A stretch of 64,000 nucleotides of DNA from Clostridia bacterium (GCA_017429265.1 JAFRPG010000105.1:17939-81938); one strand, 5' to 3'; shown: positions 36,239 through 46,320, numbered from the stretch's first letter. Translations and numbers: made by a program. Notes: generated by a model not told the origin, from the letters alone.

Positions 36239-38329
36239 CTACTCCTCAATCACATGGTATCCGTTGTTTCTGGCCCACTGCACCCACTCGCTGCCCACGG
36301 GCACGATCAGCACCATGCCGGGTTCGAAGGCGTCAGGGGCGATAGTTGTGACACAGGCTGGAATACGGACAGCGTCAACGTTCGGAAGTCCGGCAAAAGC
36401 CTCTGATTCGATATCAGTCACACCTTCGGGCAGGGTAAGAATCCGGTAGATGCATTTGAGCGAAGCCGAAGTGAAAGATTTGTTGTCGATTCCTATAGCT
36501 ATCGACGCCCACTGGTCCGGGGTACCGATGTAGGTTACATGGCTCAGCGAATTACACCAAGAAAAGGCTCCTCTTCCAATCGTGGTGACTCCATTGTACA
36601 GCGTAATCTGTGAGAGGCTATCGCAGTCGCGAAACGCATTATCGCCCACGGAAACCACGCCTGCCGGAAGCATTATGCTTGTCAGAGAATAGCAGGAGCT
36701 GAACGCATTGTCGCCAATTGTGATAACCCTCTCAGGCAGTTTGATACCGGTCAGGCTGCCGCATCCATCGAATACGCTTGTGCCAATGGCTGTGATATTG
36801 TCCGGAAGCGATATGTTTGTCAGATTACCGCAGTCACAGAAGGCATAGTCGGCGAGAGACGTCACACTGGGAGGAATGGTCAGGCTCTGTTTTCCTTCCG
36901 GGCAACGAATCAGGGCCGTCTTTGCCTTGTTGTACAGAACGCCGTCCACTGAAGCATAGTATTGATTATCGGTATCTACATCGATATTCGTCATCTGATA
37001 ACTATACCTGAATGCATCCGCACCGATACTGGTCACAGTGGCGGGGATCATGATACCGGACAGACCGTAGCATTCCGAGAAAGCGCGGTTTCCGATCGAC
37101 GTGATGCCGTCATGAAGCACGACAGTTGTGAAATTCTCACAACCCAGGCACGCTCCGTTGGCGATTTCTGTCACAGTGGAGGGGATCGAGAGACTCTCCT
37201 TGCCGCTCGGACAGCAGATCAGAACGGATTTGTCCTTGTTGTACAGGACACCGTCTTCTTCTGAGAAATACGGATTGTTTTCATCTACTGCGATTCCCGT
37301 CAGGTTGCGCATTCCGGAAAACACGGCGTCACCGACGTTGGAGACGCTCGCAGGAAGGGATATCTGTGTCACGTTTTCACAATAAGCGAAGATTTCGCCG
37401 CCGATGGTCGTGACGCCCTCAGGAATGATCACGTTTGTCAGATTGATGCAGCCACGGAACACATATTCGCCCATGCTTGTGACATTGATCGGCAGTGTCA
37501 CCTCCGTCAAGCCATCGCAGCTTTCAAACGCTGAACTTCCGATGTAAGTCACACCGGAAGGTATGATGATTTCCGTCAGATTTCGGCAGCCGGAAAATGT
37601 TCCGGGTTCAATGCGGATGATGCCCGCTGGAATCGTCAGAGAAGCAAGATTGCTGCAACTGCTGAAGGCGCATTCTCCGATGGATGTCACGCCGGCGGGG
37701 ATATCAACACCGGTAAGGTTTGAACACAGCATACATGCATATGGACCGATGCTGGTCACGCTCGGCAGAATCTGAAGCCGGTTCTTCTTCTCAGGGCAAC
37801 GGACCAGCGTGGTTCCGTCCTTACTGTACAGCACGCCGGCATCAGACATGAATGCAGGGTTATTGCTCACTACATAGATACTTTCCATTCCGTTATTCAG
37901 GAATGCATTCTGAGAGATATTGGTTACTCCGGCGGGAATTGTGATCTGTTTTAGTTCACAACAGTCCATGAAAGCGTAGTCGCCGATGCGGGTCAGACTG
38001 GCAGGCAAGTACACGCTGCTTACGTCAAAACCGCTGAACGCACAATCACCGATAGTCGTCACACCGTCTTCGATCACGACGGATCGCACCCGGTCATTCC
38101 ATAAGCCATACTCAGAGGAAGAGTATCCGCCAACCCATGGCGCTTCAGCGTATTCGTAATCATCCATCGCCCCTGATCCGCTGATCACCAGCATCCCGTC
38201 ATCGCTCAGCGTCCAGGTCAGATTATCTCCGCAGGTTCCGCTGCTTGCCGCCATAGCTGCCCCACAGCAAAGCATGACCGTCAGCAAAACCATCAGTGCA
38301 ATAATCAACCGCAAAGCAGAATTCTTCAT
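36239..38329 (-). CDS. secreted BspA-type leucine-rich repeat protein (696 aa)
   Basis: A 696-residue exported protein. The signal peptide MKNSALRLIIALMVLLTVMLCC is nearly the same as that of the 1962-residue LRR protein. A short opening domain (LTWTLSDDGMLVISGSGAMDD) precedes BspA/TpLRR repeats of about 23 residues, IPxxVTxIGxxAFxxCxxLT. Three longer inserts of the type 'DGVLYNKxKTxLIRCPEGKxSL' break the repeat series. The C-terminal cap ends VPVGSEWVQWARNNGY. No anchor is seen. Such proteins often bind host or plant surfaces, but no ligand is evident. It is a single gene with its own promoter and terminator. Confidence 0.88.
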   Translation of the reverse strand: MKNSALRLIIALMVLLTVMLCCGAAMAASSGTCGDNLTWTLSDDGMLVISGSGAMDDYEYAEAPWVGGYSSSEYGLWNDRVRSVVIEDGVTTIGDCAFSGFDVSSVYLPASLTRIGDYAFMDCCELKQITIPAGVTNISQNAFLNNGMESIYVVSNNPAFMSDAGVLYSKDGTTLVRCPEKKNRLQILPSVTSIGPYACMLCSNLTGVDIPAGVTSIGECAFSSCSNLASLTIPAGIIRIEPGTFSGCRNLTEIIIPSGVTYIGSSAFESCDGLTEVTLPINVTSMGEYVFRGCINLTNVIIPEGVTTIGGEIFAYCENVTQISLPASVSNVGDAVFSGMRNLTGIAVDENNPYFSEEDGVLYNKDKSVLICCPSGKESLSIPSTVTEIANGACLGCENFTTVVLHDGITSIGNRAFSECYGLSGIMIPATVTSIGADAFRYSYQMTNIDVDTDNQYYASVDGVLYNKAKTALIRCPEGKQSLTIPPSVTSLADYAFCDCGNLTNISLPDNITAIGTSVFDGCGSLTGIKLPERVITIGDNAFSSCYSLTSIMLPAGVVSVGDNAFRDCDSLSQITLYNGVTTIGRGAFSWCNSLSHVTYIGTPDQWASIAIGIDNKSFTSASLKCIYRILTLPEGVTDIESEAFAGLPNVDAVRIPACVTTIAPDAFEPGMVLIVPVGSEWVQWARNNGYHVIEE

Positions 38330-38358
38330 ATGACAATCCTCCCAAGATCAGATAATTC

Positions 38359-38387
38359 ATTTTACTACAGTTTCATGCAGGACACAA
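38359..38387 (-). promoter_or_regulatory. sigma-A promoter of 696-residue LRR gene
   Basis: On the minus strand TTGTGT, 17 bases, TAAAAT, about 30 bases before the start. It is followed upstream by a conserved block at 38394-38418. Confidence 0.7.
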
Positions 38388-38393
38388 GCCTTT

Positions 38394-38418
38394 CTTTTGC
38401 CGCAAAATCTCCCCGAAA
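38394..38418 (-). promoter_or_regulatory. conserved block shared with second LRR promoter (copy 1)
   Basis: Directly upstream of the -35 box. It aligns without gaps to 44540-44564, with matching CTTTTGC..G.CAAA and CCCGAAA (plus-strand reading). It contains the dyad TTTTG-CCG-CAAAA, which looks like a regulator site. Confidence 0.6.
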
Positions 38419-38483
38419 TGTACTGTCCTCATCTGTCTCGCAGGCAGAAAACCACAAAGCAACCGGATACCTTCAGCACAAGG

Positions 38484-38514
38484 AAAACCGCCATGCACGG
38501 TTTGCACATGGCGG
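38484..38514 (-). terminator. intrinsic terminator of 1962-residue LRR gene
   Basis: On the minus strand CCGCCATG pairs with CATGGCGG and is followed by TTTTCC, about 70 bases after the gene end. It shares most of its sequence with the terminator at 33472-33502. Confidence 0.8.
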
Positions 38515-38583
38515 CGTAGATGTCAGTCAACCCGTTTTTTCAGATTTCAGGCACGCTGAACGCGCAGTACCTTCCAGGTTCCA

Positions 38584-41500
38584 TCAATACAGACGGTCGA
38601 TGATCACGTTCGGGCATCCGTCGAAGGCTCCCGCGTCGATCGTTGTCACGCTGGCCGGGATATACACATAGACCAGCTTTGTGCAGCCGGCAAAGGCCTG
38701 GCTGCCGATGGCGGTGCAGCTGTCCGGAATGATGACCGCCTGGAAGGTAAGCCCGGTAAAGGCTTCCGCGTCGATGATCTGCAAGCCGGTGGGCAGATGC
38801 ATCACGGAAAGCGTGCCAAGCGCCGGGATGATGCCGCCGTCCTTGCGCTGAGGCGTGAAGGCCTCGTTTTCAAAGGCATCGCTGACGTATTCGTAGGCAC
38901 CAGGCTCGGTGTCGGTCGGAGACAGGACGGCGGCGCGGGTCACCCTGACCGTCTCGCTGTCGGTGTGGGCCGCGTCGCGGGTGCAGACGCGGGAAGCCGT
39001 GACCGCTGTGTTGTCTTCGGACCAGGTGTAGGTGACCTCATCGCTCCAGACATGGCCCAGAGCGGGGGTCTCAGCCTGCGTCAGGAAGATTGTGCCGCAG
39101 ACCTCGCAGTGGATTCCGCTGCTCAGGCCGGTGTGCTCACAGGTGGCGGGAACGGCTTCGTCGATCACATACACGTGCGGGAGCTTCTCCAGGGTCTCCT
39201 GCGGGATCAGGATCTCGCCGCAGCGCTCACAGTGACTGCCTTCCGTCAGACCGACAGTCGTGCAGGTGGGCTCCACGGCTTCGTCGGTGATAAGGATATG
39301 GCCCAGGGCCTCCACAGTCTCCTGCGGGACCAGGATCTCACCGCAGCGCCCGCAGTGGCTGCCCTCGGTGAGACCATGTTCCGTGCAGGCAGGCTCGACC
39401 GCTTCGTCGGTGACGGGGATATGGCCCAGGGCGGGGATCTCCACCTGTGCCTGGAAAACCTCGCCGCAGACGGCGCAGTGCACGCCGCTGGTCAGGCCGG
39501 CCGCCGTGCAGGTCGCGGGTACCGGGTCATCCGCCACGTAGGTGTGGGCCACCTTCGGCAGGACTTCCTGTGCCGCAAGGGTCTCGCCGCACCGCTCGCA
39601 GTGGCTGCCCTCGGTGAGACCGATGGAGGTACAGGTGGGCCCGATCGCCTCGTCGGTCACCGGAATATGACCCAGCGCTTCGATGTCGGCCAGGGTGACG
39701 GTCTGTGCGGTGAATGCCTCGTTGTCGAAGGCTGCGCCGGTGTAGGTGGTCTCGCCGGGAACGGTGCAGGTGGGCTCCAGCGTGATCTCGGCTGTCGCGG
39801 TGACGGTCTCCGTCTCCGCGTGATCCGCATCATGTGCGCAGACCCGGACGGCGGTGACCTCCGTATGGTCCTCGTTCCAGGTGTACACGGGTTCGCCCCA
39901 GTCATGGCCCAGGGCGGGAATATCCGTCAGGGTCTTGCTCTGCACCTCGAATGCCGGGTTCACGAAGGCCGCGCCGGTGTAGGTGGTCTCGCCCATCTCC
40001 TTGCAAGAAGGCTGCAGCGTCACAGCCGCGGTTGCGGGGACGGTTTCCGTCTCCACGTGATCTTCGTCGTTCGCGCAGACGCGGGTCGCGGTCACCTCGG
40101 TGTTCCCCCCGTTCCATGTATAGGTGACCTCACCCCAGGCGTGACCCAGTGCGGGGACGATCTCCTGCGGCACCAGCACCTCGCCGCAGACAGCGCAGTG
40201 GCTGCCCTCGGTCAGGCCGGTTTCCTCGCAGGTGGGAGCGACGGCCTCATCCGTCACGGGGACATGCTCGTCGCATTCGTCCACCACAAGGATGGTCACC
40301 GAATCGGACTTCCCGCTGCCGCCGGCCGTGATGGTCACCTCACCGGGTGCCACAGCGCGTACCAGGCCGGACTCGGGGGTCACGATGGCAATGCTCTCAT
40401 CGCTGCTGGTGAAAGTCACCAAATGGTTTTCCAGCACGTCGCCCCGGGTGGGCGTGACGGCGGCAGTGAGCTGCATCTGACGGCCTACGATGATCCGGTC
40501 CTGCGGTGCTGTGAGTTCCACGGTCTTCACCGGGTAGCACAGGTGGATCACGGCGGTGCGCTTGATGCCTCGCTCACTGACGGCGGTGATGGTCACATCC
40601 CCCGGCTTGGCGGTGGTGACCAGGCCATCGCCGTTCACGGTGGCCAGGTTGGTGTCGGAACTCTCAAAGCGCAGGGTGACCTCCGCGTCGGAGGGCTCCG
40701 GCCAGGCAGTCAGCCGGCAGGTCTCCGTGCGGGCCAGGATCCAGGCTCCCTCGGGAGAGAGGTTGACTTCGCCATCGGCCCGGTTGACGGTGAGTGTGAG
40801 GGTGAAGTCCGTCGCGGCCCGGTAAACGGTAACGGTCACGCTGTCCGTGGCCTGGTCACAGGTGGCTGTGACGGTCGCGGAGCCGGGCTGCAATCCGGTG
40901 ATCACCCCGTCCTCCACGGTCAGGACGGCGGGATCGCTGCTGGTCCAGGTGACGGTGGGATCGTCATAGGTGGGGAAAACGTTGTAAGTCAGGGATCGCA
41001 CATCCCCAGCGGCCAGGCGGAAATCCTCCTCCAGGGTCAGCTCACGGGCGTCGGAGGGAGAGATCTCGTCCAGGTAGACGATGGGCAGCATCTCCCCGTC
41101 GGCCCAATAGTCCGCATCGGAGAAGTTATAGCAGTAGATGGTAGGGTTGGAGTTGACAATGTTGGAGCCGAAAGTATGCACGGATTCGGGGATCACCATC
41201 TTGGTGAGGCTGTAGCAGTTATAGAAGGCCTGATCACCGATGCTGGCCACGCCCTCCGGGATGGTCACGGCGGTGAGCCCGTGGCAGTACCGGAACGCCT
41301 GATTGCCGATACCAATCACGCTGCCCGGGATCGTGATGCTCGTCAAGCCGCCGCAACTGGAGAAAGCACCGTTGCCGATGCCGGTGACGCTGTCTGGGAT
41401 CGTGATGCTCGTAAGCCTGCTGCAACCAGAGAAAGCCTGTTCGCCAATGCTGGTCACGCTGGACGGGATCGTCATGCTCGTCAGGCTGCTGCAGTTACAG

Positions 41501-44472
41501 AAAGTATAGTCACCGATACCAGTCACGCCGTCCGGAATCGTGATACTCGTCAGGCTGCTGCAGCCAGTGAAAGCCCATTCGCCAATGCTGGTCACGCTGT
41601 CCGGGATCGTCACGCTCGTCAGGCTGCTGCAGACATAGAAAGCAGCATAACCAATGCTGGTGACGCTGTCCGGGATCGTAATGCTCGTCAGACCGCTGCA
41701 GCCATAGAAAGCCCCCTCGCCAATGCTGGTGACGCTGTCCGGGATCGTGATGCTCGTCAGCCTGCTGCAACCAGTGAAAGCCTGTTCGCCAATGCTGGTC
41801 ACGCTGGACGGGATCGTGATGCTCGTCAGGCTGCTGCAGTCCCTGAAAGCATAGTCGCCAATACTGGTCACACTGTCCGGGATTGTGATGCTCGTCAAGC
41901 CGCTGCAGCCATTGAAAACATAGTTGCCAATGCCGGTCACGCCCTGCGGGATTTCAAAAGTCTCGACATCGCGATCCACATACGCAAGTTCCAACCCCAC
42001 AACCTCTTTGTTTTCATAGAGGTAACGCAAGTTGTAGTTTGTGTCAGGTACACGGAATGAATCACCATGCTCGCTCCGATAGTAAGCGGCAGCACTCTCC
42101 ATATTGCAGAGGACTGTGCCCGAATAACCGATAAAGGCGTAATTCCCATTGCTGCCAAAGGTCACCACGCTGTCCGGAATCGTGATGCTCGTCAGGCTGC
42201 TGCAGTTATAGAAAGCAGAGTAGCCAATATCGGTCACGCTCTCAGGGATCGTGATGCTCGTCAGGCTGCTGCACAAGAAGAAAGCATAGTTGCCAATGCC
42301 GGTTACGCTGTTCGGGATCGTAATGCTCGTCAGGCTGCTGCAGTCAGAGAAAGCATATTCGCCAATGCCGGTCACGCCCTGTGGGATTTCAAAAGACTCG
42401 ACATCGCGATCCACATACGCAAGTTCCAGCCCCACAACCTCTTTGTTTTCATAGAGGTAACGCAAATCATAGTTCGTGTCTGGTACACGGAATGAATCAC
42501 CATGCTCGCTCCGATAGTAAGCGGCAGCGCTCTCCATATTGCAGAGGACTGTGCCCGAATAACCGCTAAAGGCGTAATTCCCATTGCTGCCAAAGGTCAC
42601 CACGCTGTCCGGGATCGTGACGCTTGCCAGACTGTTGCAGTTTGAGAAAACAGAGTAGCCAATATCGGTCACGCTCTCAGGGATCGTGATGCTCGTCAGG
42701 CTGCTGCAATCGTAGAAAGCACCGTTGCCAATGCCGGTCACGCTGTTCGGGATCGTGATGTTCGTCAGGCTGCTGCAATTTCTGAAAGCATAGTTGCCGA
42801 TATCGGTCACGCTGTTCGGGATCGTGATGCTCGTCAGGCTCCTGCAGTCAGAGAAAGCATATTCGCCAATACCGGTCACGCTGTCCGGGATCGTGACGCT
42901 CGTCAGGCTGCTGCAGCCATAGAAAGCAGTGTTGCCAATGGCGGTCACACCCAATGGGAGCTCAACAGTCTCGGCATCGCGATCCACATACACAAGTTCC
43001 AGACCCACCACCTCATCGTTTTCATAGAGGTAGCGCAATTCATAATTTGTGTCAGGCACGCGGAAAGGATCTCCGTGCTCGCTCCGATAGTAAGCGGCAG
43101 CGCTCTCCAAATTGCAGAGAACTGCGCCTGAATAATTGCTGAAGGTGTAATTGCCATCGCTGCCAAAGGTCACCACACTGTCCGGGATCGTGATGCTTGC
43201 CAGACTGCTGCAGCCAGCGAAAGCATAGTAGCCAATGCTGGTCACGCTGTCCGGGATCGTGATGTTCGTCAGATTGTTGCAGTAAGAGAAAGCATCATAG
43301 CCAATACTGGTCACACCCTGAGGAATTGTGATACTTGTCAGGCTGCTGCAGCCGGAGAAAGCTACATTCCCAATTCTGATCACGCTGTTTGGAATTGTGA
43401 TGCTTGTCAGGTTTCGACAGTCCTCGAAAAGAGAATCACTGATAACGGTCACACCCTCAGGAATCGTGACACTGATCAGGCTGTCGCAGCATTGAAAAGC
43501 CATTTCACCGATGCTGATCACGCCCGCCGGAATCGTAACGCTTGTAAGACTGTCACAATTGGAGAACGCATAGTATTTTATGCTGGTCACACCCTCAGGG
43601 ACCGCTACGGTCTCAGCATCGGGATCCGCACGCACGAATTCCAATCCCGTCTCCTCATTGTTTTCATAGAGGTAACGCAATTCATAGTTCGTGTCAGGCA
43701 CGCGGAAAGAATCTCCGTGCTCGCCCCGGTGATGAGCGGCGGCGCTCTCCTGGCTGCAGAAAACAGTGCCTGAATAACCGTCAAAGGCGTAATTGCCATT
43801 GCTGTCAAAGGTCACCACGCTGTCCGGGATCGTGATACTTGCCAGACTGCTGCAGCCATTGAAGACACCGTAACCAAGGTCAGTCACGCTATCAGGGATC
43901 GTAATGCTCGTCAGGCCGCTGCAGCCAGAGAAAGCAGAATCGCTAATGGCGGTCACGCCGTCCGGGATCGTGACGCTTGTCAGGCTGCTGCACCCAGAGA
44001 AAGCGGAATCGCCAATGCCGGTCACGCTGTCCGGGATCGTGACGCTCGTCAGGCTGCTGCAATCAGTGAAAGCATAGTCGCCAATGCTCGTCACACTCAT
44101 GGGGATCGTGATGCTCGTCAGGCCGCTGCAGCTATTGAAAGCCTCTCTCCCGATTTCGGTCACGCTCTCGGGAATCGTGATGCTCGTCAGATTGCCGCAG
44201 CCAAAGAACGCACAATCACCGATCCCGGTGATCCCGTCCCCGATCACAATGGCGGTCGCGGAATTGCCCCACGGTACAGAATACCATTCATTGTCCCACG
44301 TATTGCCGTCTATCGCACCCTGCCCGCTGATGGTCACGGTGCCGTCATCATCCAGCGTCCACGTAAACGTGCCGTCTGTGCCGCTGGATTCCGCTGTCGC
44401 CGCCGCGCAGCATAACACCATCGTCATCAAAACCGCCAGCCGGATCATCCACCGGAAAGCCGAATTCTTCAT
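38584..44472 (-). CDS. giant secreted multidomain BspA-type LRR protein
   Basis: A 1962-residue exported protein. After a signal peptide ([22 protein letters not shown]), about 35 BspA-type repeats of 23 residues ([21 protein letters not shown]) fill residues 70 to about 1115, interrupted by four copies of a 75-residue spacer with [17 protein letters not shown]. Two or three Ig-like (BIG2) domains follow to about 1400, then six repeats with [12 protein letters not shown], then a final LRR pair at the C-terminus. No LPxTG signal or membrane anchor is seen, so attachment must be indirect. Start at 44472 has GAGGAGG upstream; the open frame beyond it lacks a signal peptide. A large adhesin-like surface protein is the best reading. 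Confidence 0.88.
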   Translation of the reverse strand: MKNSAFRWMIRLAVLMTMVLCCAAATAESSGTDGTFTWTLDDDGTVTISGQGAIDGNTWDNEWYSVPWGNSATAIVIGDGITGIGDCAFFGCGNLTSITIPESVTEIGREAFNSCSGLTSITIPMSVTSIGDYAFTDCSSLTSVTIPDSVTGIGDSAFSGCSSLTSVTIPDGVTAISDSAFSGCSGLTSITIPDSVTDLGYGVFNGCSSLASITIPDSVVTFDSNGNYAFDGYSGTVFCSQESAAAHHRGEHGDSFRVPDTNYELRYLYENNEETGLEFVRADPDAETVAVPEGVTSIKYYAFSNCDSLTSVTIPAGVISIGEMAFQCCDSLISVTIPEGVTVISDSLFEDCRNLTSITIPNSVIRIGNVAFSGCSSLTSITIPQGVTSIGYDAFSYCNNLTNITIPDSVTSIGYYAFAGCSSLASITIPDSVVTFGSDGNYTFSNYSGAVLCNLESAAAYYRSEHGDPFRVPDTNYELRYLYENDEVVGLELVYVDRDAETVELPLGVTAIGNTAFYGCSSLTSVTIPDSVTGIGEYAFSDCRSLTSITIPNSVTDIGNYAFRNCSSLTNITIPNSVTGIGNGAFYDCSSLTSITIPESVTDIGYSVFSNCNSLASVTIPDSVVTFGSNGNYAFSGYSGTVLCNMESAAAYYRSEHGDSFRVPDTNYDLRYLYENKEVVGLELAYVDRDVESFEIPQGVTGIGEYAFSDCSSLTSITIPNSVTGIGNYAFFLCSSLTSITIPESVTDIGYSAFYNCSSLTSITIPDSVVTFGSNGNYAFIGYSGTVLCNMESAAAYYRSEHGDSFRVPDTNYNLRYLYENKEVVGLELAYVDRDVETFEIPQGVTGIGNYVFNGCSGLTSITIPDSVTSIGDYAFRDCSSLTSITIPSSVTSIGEQAFTGCSRLTSITIPDSVTSIGEGAFYGCSGLTSITIPDSVTSIGYAAFYVCSSLTSVTIPDSVTSIGEWAFTGCSSLTSITIPDGVTGIGDYTFCNCSSLTSMTIPSSVTSIGEQAFSGCSRLTSITIPDSVTGIGNGAFSSCGGLTSITIPGSVIGIGNQAFRYCHGLTAVTIPEGVASIGDQAFYNCYSLTKMVIPESVHTFGSNIVNSNPTIYCYNFSDADYWADGEMLPIVYLDEISPSDARELTLEEDFRLAAGDVRSLTYNVFPTYDDPTVTWTSSDPAVLTVEDGVITGLQPGSATVTATCDQATDSVTVTVYRAATDFTLTLTVNRADGEVNLSPEGAWILARTETCRLTAWPEPSDAEVTLRFESSDTNLATVNGDGLVTTAKPGDVTITAVSERGIKRTAVIHLCYPVKTVELTAPQDRIIVGRQMQLTAAVTPTRGDVLENHLVTFTSSDESIAIVTPESGLVRAVAPGEVTITAGGSGKSDSVTILVVDECDEHVPVTDEAVAPTCEETGLTEGSHCAVCGEVLVPQEIVPALGHAWGEVTYTWNGGNTEVTATRVCANDEDHVETETVPATAAVTLQPSCKEMGETTYTGAAFVNPAFEVQSKTLTDIPALGHDWGEPVYTWNEDHTEVTAVRVCAHDADHAETETVTATAEITLEPTCTVPGETTYTGAAFDNEAFTAQTVTLADIEALGHIPVTDEAIGPTCTSIGLTEGSHCERCGETLAAQEVLPKVAHTYVADDPVPATCTAAGLTSGVHCAVCGEVFQAQVEIPALGHIPVTDEAVEPACTEHGLTEGSHCGRCGEILVPQETVEALGHILITDEAVEPTCTTVGLTEGSHCERCGEILIPQETLEKLPHVYVIDEAVPATCEHTGLSSGIHCEVCGTIFLTQAETPALGHVWSDEVTYTWSEDNTAVTASRVCTRDAAHTDSETVRVTRAAVLSPTDTEPGAYEYVSDAFENEAFTPQRKDGGIIPALGTLSVMHLPTGLQIIDAEAFTGLTFQAVIIPDSCTAIGSQAFAGCTKLVYVYIPASVTTIDAGAFDGCPNVIIDRLY
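39050..40270 (-). repeat. six cysteine-containing tandem repeats in LRR protein
   Basis: Coding repeats of the form PTCxxxGLTxGxHCxxCGExLxxQ, six copies with internal spacers. Three copies are close together and the others are separated by beta-rich 'TYTW...TEV' units. Each has a CxxC pair, suggesting metal binding or disulfides. Confidence 0.75.
41130..44260 (-). repeat. 69-base LRR-coding repeats with four spacer units
   Basis: About 35 tandem 69-base units encode the 23-residue LRR. They are broken by four longer spacer units near 41937-42165, 42372-42600, 42945-43173 and 43588-43815. The first two of these, in window order, are almost identical, only a few bases apart. Confidence 0.85.
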
Positions 44473-44504
44473 ACAGCAAAACCTCCTCGGGATAAGGTAG
44501 TACA

Positions 44505-44533
44505 ATTGTACTACATTTGCGTCAGAGAGGCAA
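44505..44533 (-). promoter_or_regulatory. sigma-A promoter of giant LRR gene
   Basis: On the minus strand TTGCCT, 17 bases, TACAAT, ending 33 bases before the start. Confidence 0.75.
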
Positions 44534-44539
44534 CCCCGA

Positions 44540-44564
44540 CTTTTGCTGTCAAATCTTCCCGAAA
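44540..44564 (-). promoter_or_regulatory. conserved block shared with first LRR promoter (copy 2)
   Basis: It lies in the same position relative to the -10 box as the block at 38394-38418 (35 bases from its start in both). The dyad here is TTTTG-CTGT-CAAAT, slightly imperfect. It ends 18 bases before the 3' end of the HTH gene. Confidence 0.6.
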
Positions 44565-44581
44565 CGGCATATCCACGGTCT

Positions 44582-44806
44582 TTATTCTTTCCGGTATTCC
44601 AGCAGATCCCCCGGCTGGCAGTCCAGGGCCTCACACAGCGCCGCCAGGGTGCCGATGCGGATGGCTTTGGCCTTGCCCGTCTTCAGGATGGACATGTTGG
44701 CCAGGGTGATGCCCACCCGCTGGGAGAGCTCGGTCAGGCTCATTTTGCGCTTCGCCAGCATGACGTCGATGTTGAAGATGATCTCGCCCTTTTCTTCTCT
44801 TTCCAT
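44582..44806 (-). CDS. YozG-like HTH transcriptional regulator
   Basis: A 74-residue DNA-binding protein, almost only a helix-turn-helix of the Cro/CI (HTH_26/YozG) type: [54 protein letters not shown]. It follows the DUF2975 membrane gene by 12 bases. Small regulators of this type usually occur next to a DUF2975 protein, which may sequester them. It lies right before the giant LRR gene, making that gene or its own promoter a possible target. Confidence 0.92.
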   Translation of the reverse strand: MEREEKGEIIFNIDVMLAKRKMSLTELSQRVGITLANMSILKTGKAKAIRIGTLAALCEALDCQPGDLLEYRKE

Positions 44807-44818
44807 ACGCTCACCCCG

Positions 44819-45298
44819 TCAGATGGTCAGGTCGCTCTGCTCCTGCAGGTCCGCCGCCTTGTACACCAGGTGGGACAGGCACACCGCCGCCACCGTCACG
44901 GCGACCCCGGCAAAGCAGATCAGCAGGGAGGCCAGAAGGATCCCCGGATGGTTCATGCTCAGGAAAAACAGGACGACGTTCCCCAGGAAGAAGAAGGCCG
45001 TATCCCCGGTGGCCAGCCACGCAATGCGCTGCAGCAGACGGGCATTTGCCTCCGAGAAGGAGCGGTCCCTGCCGATATTCACCGCGATCTTCCAGCCCAT
45101 GACCAGTGCGGCGAAACACGGAACAGCCGTGCACCAGAGGAAGATCATCCACGGCCAGTGCCATCCCGCAAACTCCGGATAGCTCTCGTGCAGCGATTCC
45201 CCAATGTCGGGGAGAATGGCGAAGTAAACGACAAGCCCGCAGAGACCGATACCGATGATGATCCCCTTGAGCCACGCGGCCAGTTTCTTCTGATTCAT
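44819..45298 (-). CDS. DUF2975 membrane protein
   Basis: A 159-residue protein with four membrane helices (about 10-30, 48-68, 93-118 and 122-145) of the DUF2975 family. The function is unknown; it usually precedes a YozG-like HTH gene, as here, and may control it. The ATG at 45298 is fixed by AAAGGAGGT; upstream in-frame codons lie inside the promoter region. The loop KIAVNIGRDRSFSEANARLLQRIAW is typical of the family. Confidence 0.88.
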   Translation of the reverse strand: MNQKKLAAWLKGIIIGIGLCGLVVYFAILPDIGESLHESYPEFAGWHWPWMIFLWCTAVPCFAALVMGWKIAVNIGRDRSFSEANARLLQRIAWLATGDTAFFFLGNVVLFFLSMNHPGILLASLLICFAGVAVTVAAVCLSHLVYKAADLQEQSDLTI

Positions 45299-45323
45299 TG
45301 CAAAGACCTCCTTTACGGAGGGG

Positions 45324-45352
45324 ATTATATCACCGATATGCATGAATGTCAA
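45324..45352 (-). promoter_or_regulatory. consensus sigma-A promoter of DUF2975-HTH pair
   Basis: On the minus strand a perfect TTGACA, 17 bases and TATAAT, about 25 bases before the start. Confidence 0.9.
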
Positions 45353-45370
45353 TTATATTTAATTGTTTTG

Positions 45371-45386
45371 CGATAATTGAATATCG
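45371..45386. promoter_or_regulatory. operator-like inverted repeat
   Basis: CGATA, six bases, TATCG, about 19 bases upstream of the -35 box of the DUF2975-HTH promoter. It could be the autoregulatory site of the HTH protein. Confidence 0.4.
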
Positions 45387-45443
45387 TAAAAGAAGCAACA
45401 CCATCACAGCCGATTCTTAAAACGATTGCGCGTATAACAGATG

Positions 45444-45465
45444 TCGGCGCCTGTCCGGGCGCCGA
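45444..45465 (+). other. strong hairpin in leader of the double-glycine peptide gene
   Basis: A perfect 8-bp stem TCGGCGCC / GGCGCCGA with a six-base loop, followed by AAAAAC. It lies 26 bases before the ribosome site of the small gene and lacks the T tract of a terminator on either strand. Confidence 0.5.
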
Positions 45466-45504
45466 AAAACAGAACAATGCGCAAAGCGCAGGAGGATGAT
45501 TATC

Positions 45505-45669
45505 ATGAATAAGAACGATAGAGCGGAACTGAGCCCGGAAGAAACGGAGGCAGCGAATGGCGGCGGTTTCCGGGATGATGCCTGGGAGTTCAGCAAGTGC
45601 TTTATGGAAGAAAACCGAAAACGTCGTCATCAGGCTGAAGAACTGGGGCTGATCCGACCGGACGAGTGA
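45505..45669 (+). CDS. small peptide with double-glycine-type leader
   Basis: A 54-residue peptide, MNKNDRAELSPEETEAANGG followed by GFRDDAWEFSKCFMEENRKR and a short acidic tail. ELSPEETEAANGG matches the leader of bacteriocin and RiPP precursors cut after Gly-Gly. The core would be about 34 residues with one Cys, three Phe and no Ser/Thr richness. AGGAGG lies nine bases before the ATG. No C39 peptidase transporter or modification enzyme is nearby, so it is an orphan. Confidence 0.6.
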   Translation: MNKNDRAELSPEETEAANGGGFRDDAWEFSKCFMEENRKRRHQAEELGLIRPDE

Positions 45670-45687
45670 GGCTCGAAGACCTGTGCT

Positions 45688-46224
45688 TCATCCCTGTGAA
45701 TGCGCATCCCCAGGGCGTCCGTCCAGCCGGTAGAGGTAGGAGATCATCTCATACTCCCGGTTTCCCCATCTGTGGGTGCCGGTTTTGTACACTTCCCCGC
45801 CCATTCTCTCATAGAATTTCCTTGCTTCGTGATTCTCCCTGAGGCACCATACGATCATGCATTTCCGGCCCGAAGCCCGGAAAGCATCGACCGCATCCAG
45901 AAACAGCGCCTTTCCGATTCCGCTGTTTCTTTTTGCGTACCTCACGTACAGGGCGACGATCTCACAGTCCGGCGCCTCGTCATCGATCGTCTGGTTCCAT
46001 GCGAAGCCCAGGACTTCCTTTCCGTCTGCGGCGACCGTAAAGATCTGATACCGCCGGACTTCCGTCTGATATCGCTGCTCCGCGTTCATGGCGTCCAGAT
46101 AATCACTGTCAATGATGCCCCTGTAGGCGATCTTCCAGTCTTCGACCAGGATCTCCGCGATCTGGCGGGCGTCCTCTTCCGTCGCTTTCCTGATCACCGT
46201 CTGTCCGGTATGGGCGTTCTTCAT
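45688..46224 (-). CDS. GNAT-family N-acetyltransferase
   Basis: A 178-residue single-domain GNAT protein. The acetyl-CoA loop is at RYAKRNSGIGKALFLDAVDAF, and the end strand is at FYERMGGE. The ATG at 46224 is chosen because GGAGG lies six bases upstream; an ATG two codons earlier is too close to it. The substrate is unknown, probably a small amine or peptide N-terminus. Ends 18 bases from the small peptide gene, convergent with it. Confidence 0.88.
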   Translation of the reverse strand: MKNAHTGQTVIRKATEEDARQIAEILVEDWKIAYRGIIDSDYLDAMNAEQRYQTEVRRYQIFTVAADGKEVLGFAWNQTIDDEAPDCEIVALYVRYAKRNSGIGKALFLDAVDAFRASGRKCMIVWCLRENHEARKFYERMGGEVYKTGTHRWGNREYEMISYLYRLDGRPGDAHSQG

Positions 46225-46320
46225 ATGCATCCTCCGCAAGGCTGTCCGTCGCTCACGCTGAATATACAATAGATTACAGGTTTGAGGAAGCGCACGCAAA
46301 AGCACTCCACGCAGTGTCAG

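Noticed and set aside
38770..38800. LPTG near the C-terminus of the giant LRR protein as a sortase signal.
   Set aside because: It reads HLPTGLQ, not LPxTG, lies 60 residues from the end, and is not followed by a hydrophobic helix and basic tail.
38797..42060. A 1087-codon open frame on the plus strand, rich in repeats.
   Set aside because: Mirror of the LRR- and Cys-repeat coding sequence. The repeats come from the minus-strand gene.
41130..44260. Regular direct repeats that could suggest a CRISPR array.
   Set aside because: The period is 69 bases (23 codons), the units are in frame and encode LRRs, and there are no unique spacers or cas genes.
45444..45465. Hairpin as a terminator.
   Set aside because: No T tract after the stem on the plus strand; on the minus strand the T run comes before the stem.
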